A stretch of DNA of 64,000 nucleotides from Actinomycetota bacterium (GTDB lineage: Bacteria; Actinomycetota; Actinomycetes; Propionibacteriales; Propionibacteriaceae), in contig JAIUOT010000007.1 in the NCBI GenBank assembly GCA_020161015.1, positions 1 through 64,000 of the forward strand, given 5' to 3'. Positions 35,957 through 44,391 of the stretch are shown piece by piece. The notes under the pieces were generated by a model. The model was not told where the DNA came from and did no database searches. It was given only the letters and a program-made list of their open reading frames with translations. Positions within the stretch are counted from its first letter, which is position 1. Every line of letters begins with the position of its first letter. The position numbers and the translations under genes are program-made.

Positions 35957-35962
35957 ACCCTA
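35957..35962 (-). promoter_or_regulatory. Leaderless -10 box for uppS
   Basis: TAGGGT on the minus strand ends 6 bases before the ATG. Confidence 0.5.
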
Positions 35963-36014
35963 CCGCCCGCACCCGTGGGCCGATCCGGGCGTGGCCCTGT
36001 TGAATCGGAGAGAT

Positions 36015-36047
36015 ACCTACGCTAACGTAACTTACGACGCCGTAGGT
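36015..36047. promoter_or_regulatory. 33-base dyad, likely operator
   Basis: Two nested inverted repeats share one centre at 36031: outer arms ACCTACG / CGTAGGT (7 bases) and inner arms CGTAA / TTACG (5 bases), separated by 4 unmatched bases on each side. It lies between the divergent uppS and hemolysin III genes and ends 13 bases before the latter. Such a two-tier dyad fits a TetR-type regulator binding as two dimers; the regulator is not in the window. Confidence 0.6.
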
Positions 36048-36060
36048 TTCTGGAGGGACG

Positions 36061-36702
36061 ATGGAAGAGACGGTCACCGAACAGAAGCCCCGGCTGCGCG
36101 GCTGGCTGCACCTGGGCATGACGCCTGTGGTGCTGGTCGGCGGGGTGCTGCTGGTGGTGCTCGCCCCCACCGTGGCCGGGCGCATCGGCAGCGCGGTCTG
36201 GCTGGCCGGCGCGCTGCTGCTGTTCGGCACCAGCGCCGCCTACCACCTCGGCGACTGGACGCCCGCGACCAGGGCGGCGCTACGCCGCTGGGACCACGCG
36301 AACATCTTCGTGTTCATCGCCGCCACCTACACCCCGCTCGCGCTCACGATGCTGCCGACAGCGGAGGCGACGAAACTGCTGGTGCTCATCTGGTCGGTGG
36401 GCGTGGTCGGGCTGGTGGTGCGGGTGTTCTGGCACACCGCCCCGCGCTGGCTGGACGTCGCCTGCTACCTGGGCATGGGCTGGGCCGGCATCGCGTGGCT
36501 CCCGGCCTTCTGGGCCCAGAGCCCGCTGGTCGTCCTGCTGATCGCCCTCGGCGGGCTGTTCTACACCGTCGGCGCGCTCATCTACGCCCGCAAGCTGCCC
36601 AACCCCTCGCCGGCGTGGTTCGGCTTCCACGAGGTGTTCCACGCCTGCACGATCGCCGCAGCGCTGGCCCACTTCGCGGCGATCGCCGTCGCGCTGTTCT
36701 GA
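36061..36702 (+). CDS. Hemolysin III family membrane protein (TrhA-like)
   Basis: A 213-residue protein of seven predicted TM helices in the PAQR/hemolysin III family: the metal-site residues are in GTSAAYHLGDW and FHEVFHACTI (histidines). In other bacteria TrhA affects membrane lipid homeostasis; haemolysis is not implied. A TGGAGGGACG ribosome-binding site precedes the ATG. The 33-base dyad sits just upstream, so repression is likely. Confidence 0.92.
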   Translation: MEETVTEQKPRLRGWLHLGMTPVVLVGGVLLVVLAPTVAGRIGSAVWLAGALLLFGTSAAYHLGDWTPATRAALRRWDHANIFVFIAATYTPLALTMLPTAEATKLLVLIWSVGVVGLVVRVFWHTAPRWLDVACYLGMGWAGIAWLPAFWAQSPLVVLLIALGGLFYTVGALIYARKLPNPSPAWFGFHEVFHACTIAAALAHFAAIAVALF

Positions 36703-36711
36703 GCGGCGGGG

Positions 36712-38721
36712 CTACGCGCGGCTCCACAACGCCGTGCGCAGTTCGGCGAGGTCGGCGGTGGGCGCGAAGCACACCGTCCCGCGGCACACGTAGGCGGCCG
36801 GTTCCGTGCGCTCCTCGAAGTGACTGCCGAAGCCCGGCGTGCCGGCGGGCCCGGTGAGGACCGCGGTGCCGATCGGCGCCATCCGCCACGTGGCCCGTGA
36901 CAGTTCGGCCAGCGGGTCGTCCGCGACCACCACGGCAACGGCGGGACGCAGGCCCGTGCGGGCCTCGTCGGCCACCAGCGCGTCGACCAGCGCGGACCCG
37001 GCGAACCGGGGCGCCTGCTCCAGCAGGCCGCGCAGGGTGAGCGCCGCCGCGTCCGCCCGTTCGGCGAGCTCGGGACGCTCCGCCAGCAGCGCCACCAGCC
37101 GCAGTGCCGCGACCAGCGCGCTCGTGCCGGACGGTGTCGGGTTGTCGCTGACGTCCCTTGCCCGGGCGAACAGCTGCTCGGCGTCCGCTGCCACGTCGTG
37201 GAACCCGCCGTCGTCCGCGCCGAACAGCTCGAGCGCCTGCGCGAGCAGCGTCTCCGCCCGCCGCAACCACTCCGCGTCGCCGAGCGCCCCGGCGAGCCGG
37301 GCGAACCCGAGCGCCACGGCGCCGTAGTCGTCGGCGAACGCCGTCACCGACGCCGCCTCGCCGGCCAGCGATGTGCGGTGCAGCCGCCCGTCCCATTGGT
37401 CGCGCCACAGGCACTCGGCCGCCCCGCGGGCCAGTTCCAGCCAGCCGGGCTCGCCGAACACCTCTGCCGCCCACACCAGCGCGTCGACCGCCCAGCCGTT
37501 CCACGCCGCCACGACCTTGTCGTCACGGGCCGGCGGGAACCGTCCCTGGCGTTCGGCGAGCAGGCGCGCCGACACCGCGGCGAGCCGCTCCGGGTCGGGG
37601 TTGCCCCGCAGCTGGAGGGTCGACAGGCCGTGCTCGAAGGTCCCGCCGGTGGTGACGTGGAAGACCTCCGCCGCCCACTCCGCGTCCTCACCCAGCACGT
37701 CGGCGAGGAGGGCCGGGTCCCAGCAGTAGTAGATGCCCTCGTGCTGCATGCCGCGGCTGTCGAGGCTGTCGGCGTCCAGCGACGACGCGAACCCGCCCGA
37801 GGGCAGCAGCAGCTCGCGCTCCAGCCAGCCGACGATGCCCCGGACGACCCGCTCGAACTGCCAGCGCAGCACCGGGTCGTGGTCGGGCACCCGCCGCCAG
37901 CCGCGGGTGTACGCGCCCAGCAGCAGCGCGTTGTCGTACAGCATCTTCTCGAAGTGCGGCACCACCCAGCCGGCGTCGACGCTGTAGCGGGCGAAGCCAC
38001 CCCCGACCTGGTCGTGGATGCCGCCGCGGGCCATCGCGTCCAGGGTGCGCTGGGCGACGTCGAGGGAGCCGGGCTCCCCCTTCACCAGCAGCGCGTCCAC
38101 GAGCAGCGGGGCGGGGAACTTCGGTGCGGTGCCGAAGCCGCCGTGCAGCGGGTCGAACTCCCCGCTCACGCGGTCGAGCACCGCCCACACGTCGAGCCGG
38201 TCGCTCGAGGCGGGCAGCGGCGCGAAGGCGTCGACCAGGTGCGTCGTGATCACCTCCGCGCTGGCTGCGGCCTCGTCCCTGCGCTGGCGCCACGCGGTGT
38301 CGATGGCCTCCAGCACCTCGGCGAAGGACGGCATGCCGCCGGTACGCTCGGGCGGGTAGTAGGTGCCGGCGAAGAACGGCCGGGCGTCCGGGGTGAGGAA
38401 GACCGTCATCGGCCAGCCCCCCGAACCGGTGAGGGCCTGGGTCGCCTTCATGTAGAGGGCGTCGATGTCGGGACGCTCCTCGCGGTCCACCTTGATCGCG
38501 ACGAAGTTGGGGTTGACCAGTGCCGCGATCGCCGGGTCGGAGAACGACTCGTGGGCCATCACGTGGCACCAGTGGCAGGCCGCGTAGCCCACCGACAGCA
38601 GGATCGGGCGACCGGACGCCGCGGCCTCCGCCAGGGCCTCCTCGCCCCACTCCCACCAGTCGATGGGGTTGTCCGCGTGCATCCGCAGGTAGGGGGACGT
38701 GGCTTCCGCTAGGCGATTCAC
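36712..38721 (-). CDS. Thioredoxin-domain DUF255 protein (YyaL/Rv1084-like)
   Basis: A 669-residue protein. The N-terminal thioredoxin-like domain starts NRLAEATSPYLRMHADNPIDW and has a CxxC in ACHWCHVMAHESF; the remaining 500 residues are an alpha/alpha toroid like those of N-acylglucosamine epimerases (GGFGTAPKFP, EGIYYCWDPA, DDKVVAAWNGWAV). The function is unproven. The GTG start at 38721 matches the family and lies 8 bases after TATGCT; a TTG three codons upstream is less likely. Part of the mca-linked block. Confidence 0.9.
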   Translation of the reverse strand: MNRLAEATSPYLRMHADNPIDWWEWGEEALAEAAASGRPILLSVGYAACHWCHVMAHESFSDPAIAALVNPNFVAIKVDREERPDIDALYMKATQALTGSGGWPMTVFLTPDARPFFAGTYYPPERTGGMPSFAEVLEAIDTAWRQRRDEAAASAEVITTHLVDAFAPLPASSDRLDVWAVLDRVSGEFDPLHGGFGTAPKFPAPLLVDALLVKGEPGSLDVAQRTLDAMARGGIHDQVGGGFARYSVDAGWVVPHFEKMLYDNALLLGAYTRGWRRVPDHDPVLRWQFERVVRGIVGWLERELLLPSGGFASSLDADSLDSRGMQHEGIYYCWDPALLADVLGEDAEWAAEVFHVTTGGTFEHGLSTLQLRGNPDPERLAAVSARLLAERQGRFPPARDDKVVAAWNGWAVDALVWAAEVFGEPGWLELARGAAECLWRDQWDGRLHRTSLAGEAASVTAFADDYGAVALGFARLAGALGDAEWLRRAETLLAQALELFGADDGGFHDVAADAEQLFARARDVSDNPTPSGTSALVAALRLVALLAERPELAERADAAALTLRGLLEQAPRFAGSALVDALVADEARTGLRPAVAVVVADDPLAELSRATWRMAPIGTAVLTGPAGTPGFGSHFEERTEPAAYVCRGTVCFAPTADLAELRTALWSRA

Positions 38722-38817
38722 AACCGCCAAGCATAGGCGACGGTGCTCAGGTCATCGCCGCCGGCGGGACGCCGCGGGGCGTGGTGGTGCGGCGGCAGGG
38801 CCCCGTCCGCGTCGTCG

Positions 38818-38979
38818 TCAGGGGCGCTCGGTGGGCGACTGCGGCGCCGGGGGCTCCTCGAAGTCGATACGCCCGATGTTGCGGCGCATGCTCCAGTACA
38901 GGAAGCCGAGCAGCACCAGCAGCACCACCACCATGGCCAGGGGCAGCCAGGGGGGCGTCACTAGATTGAGTAGCACCAT
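38818..38979 (-). CDS. Small single-pass membrane protein (Rv1083-position homologue)
   Basis: A 53-residue protein, too short for most ORF tables: MVLLNLVTPPWLPLAMVVVL begins a single TM helix (about residues 9-30) followed by a basic, then acidic/proline-rich cytosolic tail ending APQSPTERP. The ATG at 38979 overlaps the 3' end of mca by 19 bases, so translation is probably coupled to mca. Rv1083, which occupies the same slot in M. tuberculosis, is also a small membrane protein. Function unknown. Confidence 0.75.
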   Translation of the reverse strand: MVLLNLVTPPWLPLAMVVVLLVLLGFLYWSMRRNIGRIDFEEPPAPQSPTERP

Positions 38980-39848
38980 GCCCCAAGGTTATCGGTGTCC
39001 CTGAGCCCGGCGAAGAGGTCGTCCTCGGGCAGCGAGACCGGCACGGCCGAGCGGACCAGCTGGTAGTCCTCCGTCGGCCAGCCCGCCTGCTGGATCTCCA
39101 GCGGGACGGCGAACCACCGTCCCTCCGGGTCGATCTGGGTGGCGTGGGCCAGCAGCGCGGCATTGCGGACGCCGAAGTACTGCGCGCAGGGCACGAAGGT
39201 CGTCAGCCGGGCCAGGCGCTCGGGATCCTCCCCCCACTGGGCCAGCCACTCGGCGTAGGGACGGCCGAGCCCGGCCTCGTGCATCGCGGCGTCGAGGGCG
39301 GCGTAGCGGCCGCGGTGCAGCGACATGTCGTAGTACACCTTCGGCACCTGCCACGGCTCGCCGCGTCCGGGCCAGGCATTCGGGTCCGCGGCGGCCTCGA
39401 CGGCAGCCATCGACACCCGGTGGCACTGGATGTGGTCGGGATGGGGGTAGCCGCCGTTCTCGTCGTAGGTGGTCAGCACGTGGGGACGGAACTCGCGGAT
39501 CACCTCCACCAGCGGACCGGCCGCGACCGCAGGATCGATCCGGGCGAACGCGTCCTCGGGGAGCTCCTCCCCCTCGTCCGGCATGCCGGAGTCGACGTAG
39601 CCCAGCCACACCTGGCGGATGCCGAGGACCTCTGCGGCGCGGGCCATCTCCGCCCGCCGCAGGTCGGGAAGGCTCGCCCAGTTCTGTGGGGTGTCCATCC
39701 TGGGGTTGAGGATCGACCCCCGCTCGCCACCGGTGCAGGTGGCCACCATCACGTCCACGCCCTGGGCGACGTAGTAGGCGGTGGTGGCCGCACCCTTGCT
39801 CGACTCGTCGTCGGGGTGCGCGTGGACGTGCAGCAACCGCAGGCTCAT
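38961..39848 (-). CDS. mca: Mycothiol S-conjugate amidase
   Basis: A 295-residue zinc amidase that cleaves mycothiol adducts during detoxification. The zinc site is in HVHAHPDDESSKGA and YPHPDHIQCHR, and the family-typical TCTGGERGSILNP and YYDMSLHRGRYAAL are present. Mca and the related deacetylase MshB differ mainly outside these motifs; the gene order supports Mca. The ATG at 39848 starts MSLRLLHVHAHPDDES. It shows that this organism makes mycothiol. Confidence 0.93.
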   Translation of the reverse strand: MSLRLLHVHAHPDDESSKGAATTAYYVAQGVDVMVATCTGGERGSILNPRMDTPQNWASLPDLRRAEMARAAEVLGIRQVWLGYVDSGMPDEGEELPEDAFARIDPAVAAGPLVEVIREFRPHVLTTYDENGGYPHPDHIQCHRVSMAAVEAAADPNAWPGRGEPWQVPKVYYDMSLHRGRYAALDAAMHEAGLGRPYAEWLAQWGEDPERLARLTTFVPCAQYFGVRNAALLAHATQIDPEGRWFAVPLEIQQAGWPTEDYQLVRSAVPVSLPEDDLFAGLRDTDNLGAWCYSI

Positions 39849-39907
39849 GACCCCATTCTGCGAAACCCGGCACGTCCTTCCCAGTTCCCCGGGCAAGAAT
39901 GGACACC

Positions 39908-40309
39908 GTGACCGACCCGGACGCCGCCGCACGCCTGGCCCGCAGGTACCCCGCCCCACCGCGACGCCGGTGGTGGATCCCCCTCGCGATCGCCCTCGGG
40001 GCCGCCGCGGTCGCCTGGCTGGTGTGGGCCGGAGGGCACGGCGCCTTCGGGGTGGTCACCGCGCGGGTCGACGCGTTCACCGTCCGCTCGGACACCCTGA
40101 TCGACGTGACCGTCACCATCGACCGTCCCGATGTCGCGCAGGGCGCGCAGTGCCAGGTGTTCGCCCAGGCCGTCAGCCACGAGCGGGTCGGCGAGGTGAC
40201 CGCGACCGTGGCCTCCGGGGGCGAGCGGCTCACGCAGGTCGTCGTCCCCGTGCGGACCTACCTGCGCGCGACCAGCGCGTCCGTCGAGGCGTGCCGGACG
40301 ACCGGTTGA
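39908..40309 (+). CDS. DUF4307 single-pass membrane protein
   Basis: A 133-residue protein: a basic N-terminus (ARLARRYPAPPRRRWW), one TM helix (IPLAIALGAAAVAWLVW) and an extracellular beta-rich domain with VTIDRPDVAQGAQCQV, the DUF4307 pattern. Two cysteines in the outer domain may form a disulfide. The GTG at 39908 is preferred because AAGAAT ends 7 bases upstream; an ATG at 39899 would add 3 residues. Same position and strand logic as Rv1081c. Confidence 0.85.
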   Translation: MTDPDAAARLARRYPAPPRRRWWIPLAIALGAAAVAWLVWAGGHGAFGVVTARVDAFTVRSDTLIDVTVTIDRPDVAQGAQCQVFAQAVSHERVGEVTATVASGGERLTQVVVPVRTYLRATSASVEACRTTG

Positions 40310-40330
40310 GAATCCCCTGCGGGCATCGGC

Positions 40331-40336
40331 TAGCCT
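40331..40336 (+). promoter_or_regulatory. Leaderless -10 box for greA
   Basis: TAGCCT ends 7 bases before the ATG; TTGAGA, a possible -35, lies 19 bases upstream of it. Confidence 0.5.
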
Positions 40337-40343
40337 GCAAGGC

Positions 40344-40844
40344 ATGACTGATCCGACCACGTGGCTCACCCAGGAGGCCTTCGACCGGCTGAGCGCCGAG
40401 CTCGCCTACCTCAAGACCGAGGGACGGCAGAAGGTGTCGGCCAAGATCGCCCAGGCCCGCGAGGAGGGGGACCTCAGCGAGAACGGCGGCTACCACGCCG
40501 CCCGTGAGGAGCAGGGGCACCAGGAGGCACGGATCCGCCAGCTCACCGCCATGCTCGAGAACGCCCAGGTGGGCGAGACTCCCGCCGACTCCGACGAGGT
40601 GACCCCCGGCGTCTCCGTGACCATCTATTACGACGACGACCCCGACGACACCGACACGTTCCTGCTCGGCTCGCGCGAGCTCGTCGGCCTCGACGACTCG
40701 GTGGACGTCGAGGTCTTCTCGCCGCAGTCACCGCTCGGCGCGGCCATCCTCGGACGCCGCGTCGGCGACACCGTCTCCTACACCGCCCCCACCGGCAAAC
40801 CCATCGAGGTCACCATCCTCGAGGTGAAGCCCTTCACGAGCTGA
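40344..40844 (+). CDS. greA: Transcription elongation factor GreA
   Basis: A 166-residue GreA. The N-terminal coiled coil contains AREEGDLSENGGYHAAREEQ with the acidic tip residues that stimulate RNA cleavage by backtracked RNA polymerase; the C-terminal FKBP-like domain has SPLGAAILGRRVGDTVSY. Length and start are as usual. Its downstream flank is the palindromic repeat cluster. Confidence 0.96.
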   Translation: MTDPTTWLTQEAFDRLSAELAYLKTEGRQKVSAKIAQAREEGDLSENGGYHAAREEQGHQEARIRQLTAMLENAQVGETPADSDEVTPGVSVTIYYDDDPDDTDTFLLGSRELVGLDDSVDVEVFSPQSPLGAAILGRRVGDTVSYTAPTGKPIEVTILEVKPFTS

Positions 40845-40861
40845 GCCACCCGCCCCTCTCC

Positions 40862-41216
40862 CGAGGGCCAGCCCCGCCGATCGAGGACCAGCCCTCCCGA
40901 TCGAGGGCCAGCCCTCCCGATCGAGGACCAGCGTTGACGTCGAGGGCCAGCCCCTGCGGGCTGGCCCTCGGCCACAAGGCTGGCCCTCGGCGAGTGAGGG
41001 AGCTGGTCGCCGAAGCTCGACGCCGGATCGACCCGTCCCCTCGACACCCGCGACATCACCCGTTGGAGAGGACGGCAGACCCCGTCCGGACGCCGCCCCA
41101 CACAGCCGAGGGCCATCTCCTGGCAGCCGAGAGCCATCCTCTGGTGTCGAGGGCCAGCGCTGTTGTCGAGGGCCAGCCCCTGCGGGCTGGCCCTCGACGA
41201 CAAGGCTGGCCATCGG
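40862..41216. repeat. Palindromic repeat cluster between greA and DUF2089
   Basis: This gap (40845-41258) has no gene. Units based on TCGAGGGCCAGC recur at 40861, 40881, 40901, 40921, about 40940, 41147 and 41166, the first four at a 20-base period. Two 52-base copies (40939-40990 and 41165-41216; 49 of 52 identical) each hold a perfect hairpin: CGAGGGCCAGCCC and its complement around CTGC, at 40941-40970 and 41167-41196. The first hairpin may end greA transcription, the second the convergent DUF2089 operon. Confidence 0.75.
40941..40970. terminator. Hairpin downstream of greA
   Basis: 13-base perfect arms with a 4-base loop, about 100 bases after greA. There is no U-tract, so a simple intrinsic terminator is not certain. 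Confidence 0.4.
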
Positions 41217-41258
41217 CCGTTCCTGGGGCGGGAGCGCCCTGTGGCGGAAGGACGCGGG

Positions 41259-41630
41259 CTACAGGGCGGCGAGCAGCTCGGCGGCCTCGACCGGCGAGAG
41301 GGCGCCGGAGGCGACCTCGCTGAGGACCTGGTCGCGGGTCATCGCGGTCACCGGCTCGGTGTCGCCGGCCAGTCCGAGCTTCACCAGCAGGGCGGTGAAG
41401 CGCGCGCGGGCGGTCGGGTAGGAGACGCCGAGGTGCTTCTCGACCTCGCGGAGGTTGCCCCGTGAGGCGAGGAAGACCCGCAGCAGCTCGGTGTCCCGCT
41501 CGTCGAGCGCACAGAAGTCGCAGTGGCCGAACTCGCCGGCCAGCTCCGAGCCGCAGTTGTGGCAGCCGAGCCGGGTCGTGACCAGCTCGCCGCCGCACAC
41601 CGGGCAGTCGGACGGCGCCCGGTAGCTCAT
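41259..41630 (-). CDS. DUF2089 zinc-ribbon/helix-turn-helix protein
   Basis: A 123-residue likely regulator. The N-terminus has two CxxC pairs (CPVCGGEL, CHNCGSEL) and a third CDFC, forming a zinc ribbon. A helix-turn-helix follows (LREVEKHLGVSYPTARARF), then a C-terminal VLSEVASGALSPVEAAELL of the SHOCT-like type. Its gene starts by a 4-base overlap within the stop of the DUF4097-like gene, the usual DUF2089 arrangement. It may bind the AAAG/CTTT palindrome upstream of the pair. Confidence 0.88.
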   Translation of the reverse strand: MSYRAPSDCPVCGGELVTTRLGCHNCGSELAGEFGHCDFCALDERDTELLRVFLASRGNLREVEKHLGVSYPTARARFTALLVKLGLAGDTEPVTAMTRDQVLSEVASGALSPVEAAELLAAL

Positions 41631-42511
41631 CGCTCGCTCCCGGCCTTGATGTTCGCCCAGCCCATCACGACGCCGACGTCCAGGCGGGCGGAGCCGTTGC
41701 CCATGACCACCTCGTCGACCTGTCCGCTGTGCGCGCCGGTCCAGCTCACCTTGCCCAGCTGCGCCTCGCCCCGGATCGTCACGTTCGACTCATCGCCGAG
41801 CGCGACGGTCAGCTGGCCCGACTCCACGCGGACGCGCGAGCGGCCGCTGGTGATCGTCCCCTTGACGGTCGCGGAGCCGGCCTGGACCAGCACGTCGTTG
41901 ACCTCGGCCACGCCCTCGAGCTCCGCGCTGCCGGCGGTCACCCGCACCTTGCCCAGGTAGGGCAGGTCGGACGTGGTCAGCTGGCCGGCGGTGACCTCGA
42001 CGTCGACGATGATCGCGGGGTTGATCCGCAGGTAGAGCTCCTTGCCCAGGCCCATCGCCCGGATGTCGTCGAAGTTGCGCGGCGGCCGGAGGATGCTGAA
42101 GCCGTCGAGGGTCGGCCCGATCTCGCCGTCGCTGGTCACCTCGAGCACCGAACCGTTACGGCGCAGCACGTGGGGCCCCTCCGCGGACGCCGTCGCCACC
42201 GACGGGTCGCCGACGATCCGGACGCGGCGTCCCACGGCGCGCACCCAAATGCGGTCCACGCCCTTGCTCCCGGTCGGACGCCGGCGGCCGGAGGCGGGCG
42301 CCTCGTCCTGGCCGAACACCTCGCGGGCGTACGGCGAGTACTGCCGGCGCGACGGCTCCTCGCCGAGCTCCTCGTTGGTCGGTTCGGTCGGCGGGGGTTC
42401 GGGGGCCGGCTCCGCGGCCTTCAGGGCGTCGATGCGCCGGGCGGCCTCGGACGCGTCGATACGGCCGGCGGCGAGTTCCTCGAGGATGGCTCCCAGATCT
42501 GCACTACTCAT
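41627..42511 (-). CDS. Toastrack (DUF4097-like) beta-helix protein with N-terminal SHOCT-like helix
   Basis: A 294-residue protein. Residues 1-30 (SSADLGAILEELAAGRIDASEAARRIDAL) form a short helical hairpin like that at the end of DUF2089 proteins; a proline/glutamate linker follows; residues from about 90 are a right-handed beta-helix of short strands (GKVRVTAGSAELEGVAEVND). No signal peptide, so cytosolic. Function is unknown; its partner is the DUF2089 protein. The ATG at 42511 lies 7 bases after TACGCT on the minus strand. Confidence 0.82.
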   Translation of the reverse strand: MSSADLGAILEELAAGRIDASEAARRIDALKAAEPAPEPPPTEPTNEELGEEPSRRQYSPYAREVFGQDEAPASGRRRPTGSKGVDRIWVRAVGRRVRIVGDPSVATASAEGPHVLRRNGSVLEVTSDGEIGPTLDGFSILRPPRNFDDIRAMGLGKELYLRINPAIIVDVEVTAGQLTTSDLPYLGKVRVTAGSAELEGVAEVNDVLVQAGSATVKGTITSGRSRVRVESGQLTVALGDESNVTIRGEAQLGKVSWTGAHSGQVDEVVMGNGSARLDVGVVMGWANIKAGSER

Positions 42512-42538
42512 GTGTCCCAGCGTAGCGCGATTTTCCAG

Positions 42539-42563
42539 AAAGGAAAGTTGCGCTTTCTACTTT
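42539..42563. promoter_or_regulatory. AAAG/CTTT double palindrome, candidate operator of the DUF2089 operon
   Basis: AAAG occurs at 42539 and 42544, and CTTT at 42553 and 42560. The core is GAAAG-TTGCG-CTTTC. It sits 30 bases upstream of the toastrack gene start and overlaps the 3' end of the AI-2E-type gene. Confidence 0.5.
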
Positions 42564-43654
42564 GGTAGGTCAGCGGTCTCGAAGCGGTCCGGATCGAGGC
42601 CGCGGACGAACGCCACGAAGAACGCCAGCACCGGGATCGCGAGCAGCGCACCGAGGATGCCGGCCAGCGTCGAGCCGACCACGAGGCCCACCAGCACGAC
42701 CAGCGGGTGCAGCGCGACCGCGCGCCCGAGCAGGATGGGCTGCAGGAAGTGGCCCTCGGCCTCCATCACCAGGACGGTGATGCCCAGCATGATCAGCGCG
42801 GTCACCGGGCCGTGCGTGACCAGGGCGAGGGCGCACGCCACCGTCCCGGCCAGGACCGCTCCGACCACCGGCACGAACGCGGTGACGAAGGTCAGCGCGA
42901 ACAGCGCCAGCGGCATCGGCAGCCCGAGGACGAGGGCGCCGGCGAGGATGCCGAGCGCGTCCACAAGGGCCACCAGCACCTGCGCCCGCATGTAGGCCAC
43001 CAGCGACATCCAGCCGCGCTCCGACGCACGGGCCGTGGACGCCTGGTAGTGGCGTGGGACGAGCCGGGTGGTCGCGGCCCAGATCTCCCGGCCGGACGCG
43101 AGGAAGAAGAAGGCGGCGATCAGGGCGATCGCCAGCCCGGCGAGGAAGTGGCCGATGCCGATGCCGGCGTGCGCCGCGGCACCGGCGATCGCCTCCGCGG
43201 AGTTGGACACCCACGTCGTGAGCTGGTCGAGGTAGCCGTTCAGCTGCGCCTGGTCGATGTGCAGGGGCCCGGCCGCCAGCCAGTTCAGCAGCGCCGCCAC
43301 GCCCTCCCGTGCCTTGACCCACAGCTCCGGCCACTCCCTGGCGACCTGCGCGCCGACGGTCGCGAACACGCCGACCACCACCAGGGCCATCGCCAGCAGA
43401 CAGCCGGCAGCGGCGAGGGCTGGCGGCCAGTTCCAGCGGCGAAGGACCCGGTTCAGCGGGGTCAGCAGTGCGGTCAGCAGGACGGCGACCGCGATCGGCA
43501 CCGCCACGGCGGAGAAGTACTGGAGGAGCCACCACACGAGCCCGACGACGGCGGCGACGAGCAGCGTCCGCCAGGCCCACTCCGAGGCGGTGACGAGCCC
43601 CTGCGGCACGCGGGAACCCGGGTCGTCGGTGCGGCGCGGTCTGGGTGTGAGCAC
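42557..43654 (-). CDS. AI-2E family transporter
   Basis: A 365-residue permease of the AI-2E exporter family with about eight TM helices. The conserved C-terminal core [19 protein letters not shown] and [35 protein letters not shown] is clear. The family includes TqsA and many unrelated exporters, including Na+/H+ antiporters, so autoinducer transport is not shown. It ends 45 bases before the DUF2089-pair start. Confidence 0.88.
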   Translation of the reverse strand: MLTPRPRRTDDPGSRVPQGLVTASEWAWRTLLVAAVVGLVWWLLQYFSAVAVPIAVAVLLTALLTPLNRVLRRWNWPPALAAAGCLLAMALVVVGVFATVGAQVAREWPELWVKAREGVAALLNWLAAGPLHIDQAQLNGYLDQLTTWVSNSAEAIAGAAAHAGIGIGHFLAGLAIALIAAFFFLASGREIWAATTRLVPRHYQASTARASERGWMSLVAYMRAQVLVALVDALGILAGALVLGLPMPLALFALTFVTAFVPVVGAVLAGTVACALALVTHGPVTALIMLGITVLVMEAEGHFLQPILLGRAVALHPLVVLVGLVVGSTLAGILGALLAIPVLAFFVAFVRGLDPDRFETADLPK

Positions 43655-43700
43655 GGGATCACTGTAGCCAGCGCCACCCCGGGGACGCCGCCCCCGCCGC

Positions 43701-43706
43701 TAGGGT
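43701..43706 (+). promoter_or_regulatory. Leaderless -10 box for ung
   Basis: TAGGGT ends 7 bases before the GTG at 43714, supporting that start. Confidence 0.5.
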
Positions 43707-43713
43707 GAGGCGG

Positions 43714-44391
43714 GTGAGGAAGCCCCTGCCCGAGCTCATCGCCCCCGACTGGGCCGAGGCCCTCGCCCCGGTGGCCGCGCGCATCAGCGCGATGGGCGAC
43801 TTCCTGCGCGCGGAGCTCGCCGCCGGGCGCGACTACCTCCCGTCCGGGCAGAACGTCCTGCGCGCCTTCTCCCGTCCGCTGGCCGACGTCAGGGTGCTGA
43901 TCGTCGGCCAGGACCCCTACCCGACGCCCGGGCACCCGGTGGGGCTGTCGTTCTCGGTGGCTCCGCAGGTGCGCCCGCTGCCGCGCAGCCTGGCCAACAT
44001 CTACGCGGAACTCCAGACCGACCTCGGCATCGCGCCCGCCGCGTCCGGAGACCTCAGCGGCTGGTTCGAGCAGGGCGTCCTGCTGCTCAACCGGGTGCTG
44101 ACCGTGCGTCCGGGGACGCCCGGCTCCCACCGCGGCAAGGGCTGGGAGGAGGTCACCGACTGCGCGATCGACGCGCTCGCGGCCCGCGGCGGCCCGCTGG
44201 TCGCCGTCCTGTGGGGCAGGGACGCGCAGTCGCTGGGGCCGCGCCTGGCCGGCGTCCCCCTGATCACCTCGCCCCACCCCTCGCCGATGTCGGCACACGC
44301 CGGGTTCTTCGGGTCCCGCCCGTTCAGCCGCGCGAACGCCGCGCTCCGCGCACAGGGCGGGACGGAGATCGACTGGCGGCTGGAGCGATGA
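43714..44391 (+). CDS. ung: Uracil-DNA glycosylase
   Basis: A 225-residue family-1 UDG. The water-activating motif [18 protein letters not shown] and the DNA-intercalating loop [18 protein letters not shown] are intact, so it should remove uracil from DNA. A GTG at 43705 would add 3 residues; 43714 is favoured by the -10 box. msrA starts 4 bases before its stop. Confidence 0.94.
   Translation: MRKPLPELIAPDWAEALAPVAARISAMGDFLRAELAAGRDYLPSGQNVLRAFSRPLADVRVLIVGQDPYPTPGHPVGLSFSVAPQVRPLPRSLANIYAELQTDLGIAPAASGDLSGWFEQGVLLLNRVLTVRPGTPGSHRGKGWEEVTDCAIDALAARGGPLVAVLWGRDAQSLGPRLAGVPLITSPHPSPMSAHAGFFGSRPFSRANAALRAQGGTEIDWRLER

Noticed and set aside
40861-40940. Four units at a 20-base period, like a CRISPR array
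   Set aside because: Units are too short, spacers are lacking, and no cas gene is near; better explained as a palindromic repeat family.
40728-41213. Several short open frames repeating EGQPAGAGPR-like peptides
   Set aside because: They are translations of the intergenic palindromic repeats; no conserved start or ribosome-binding site.
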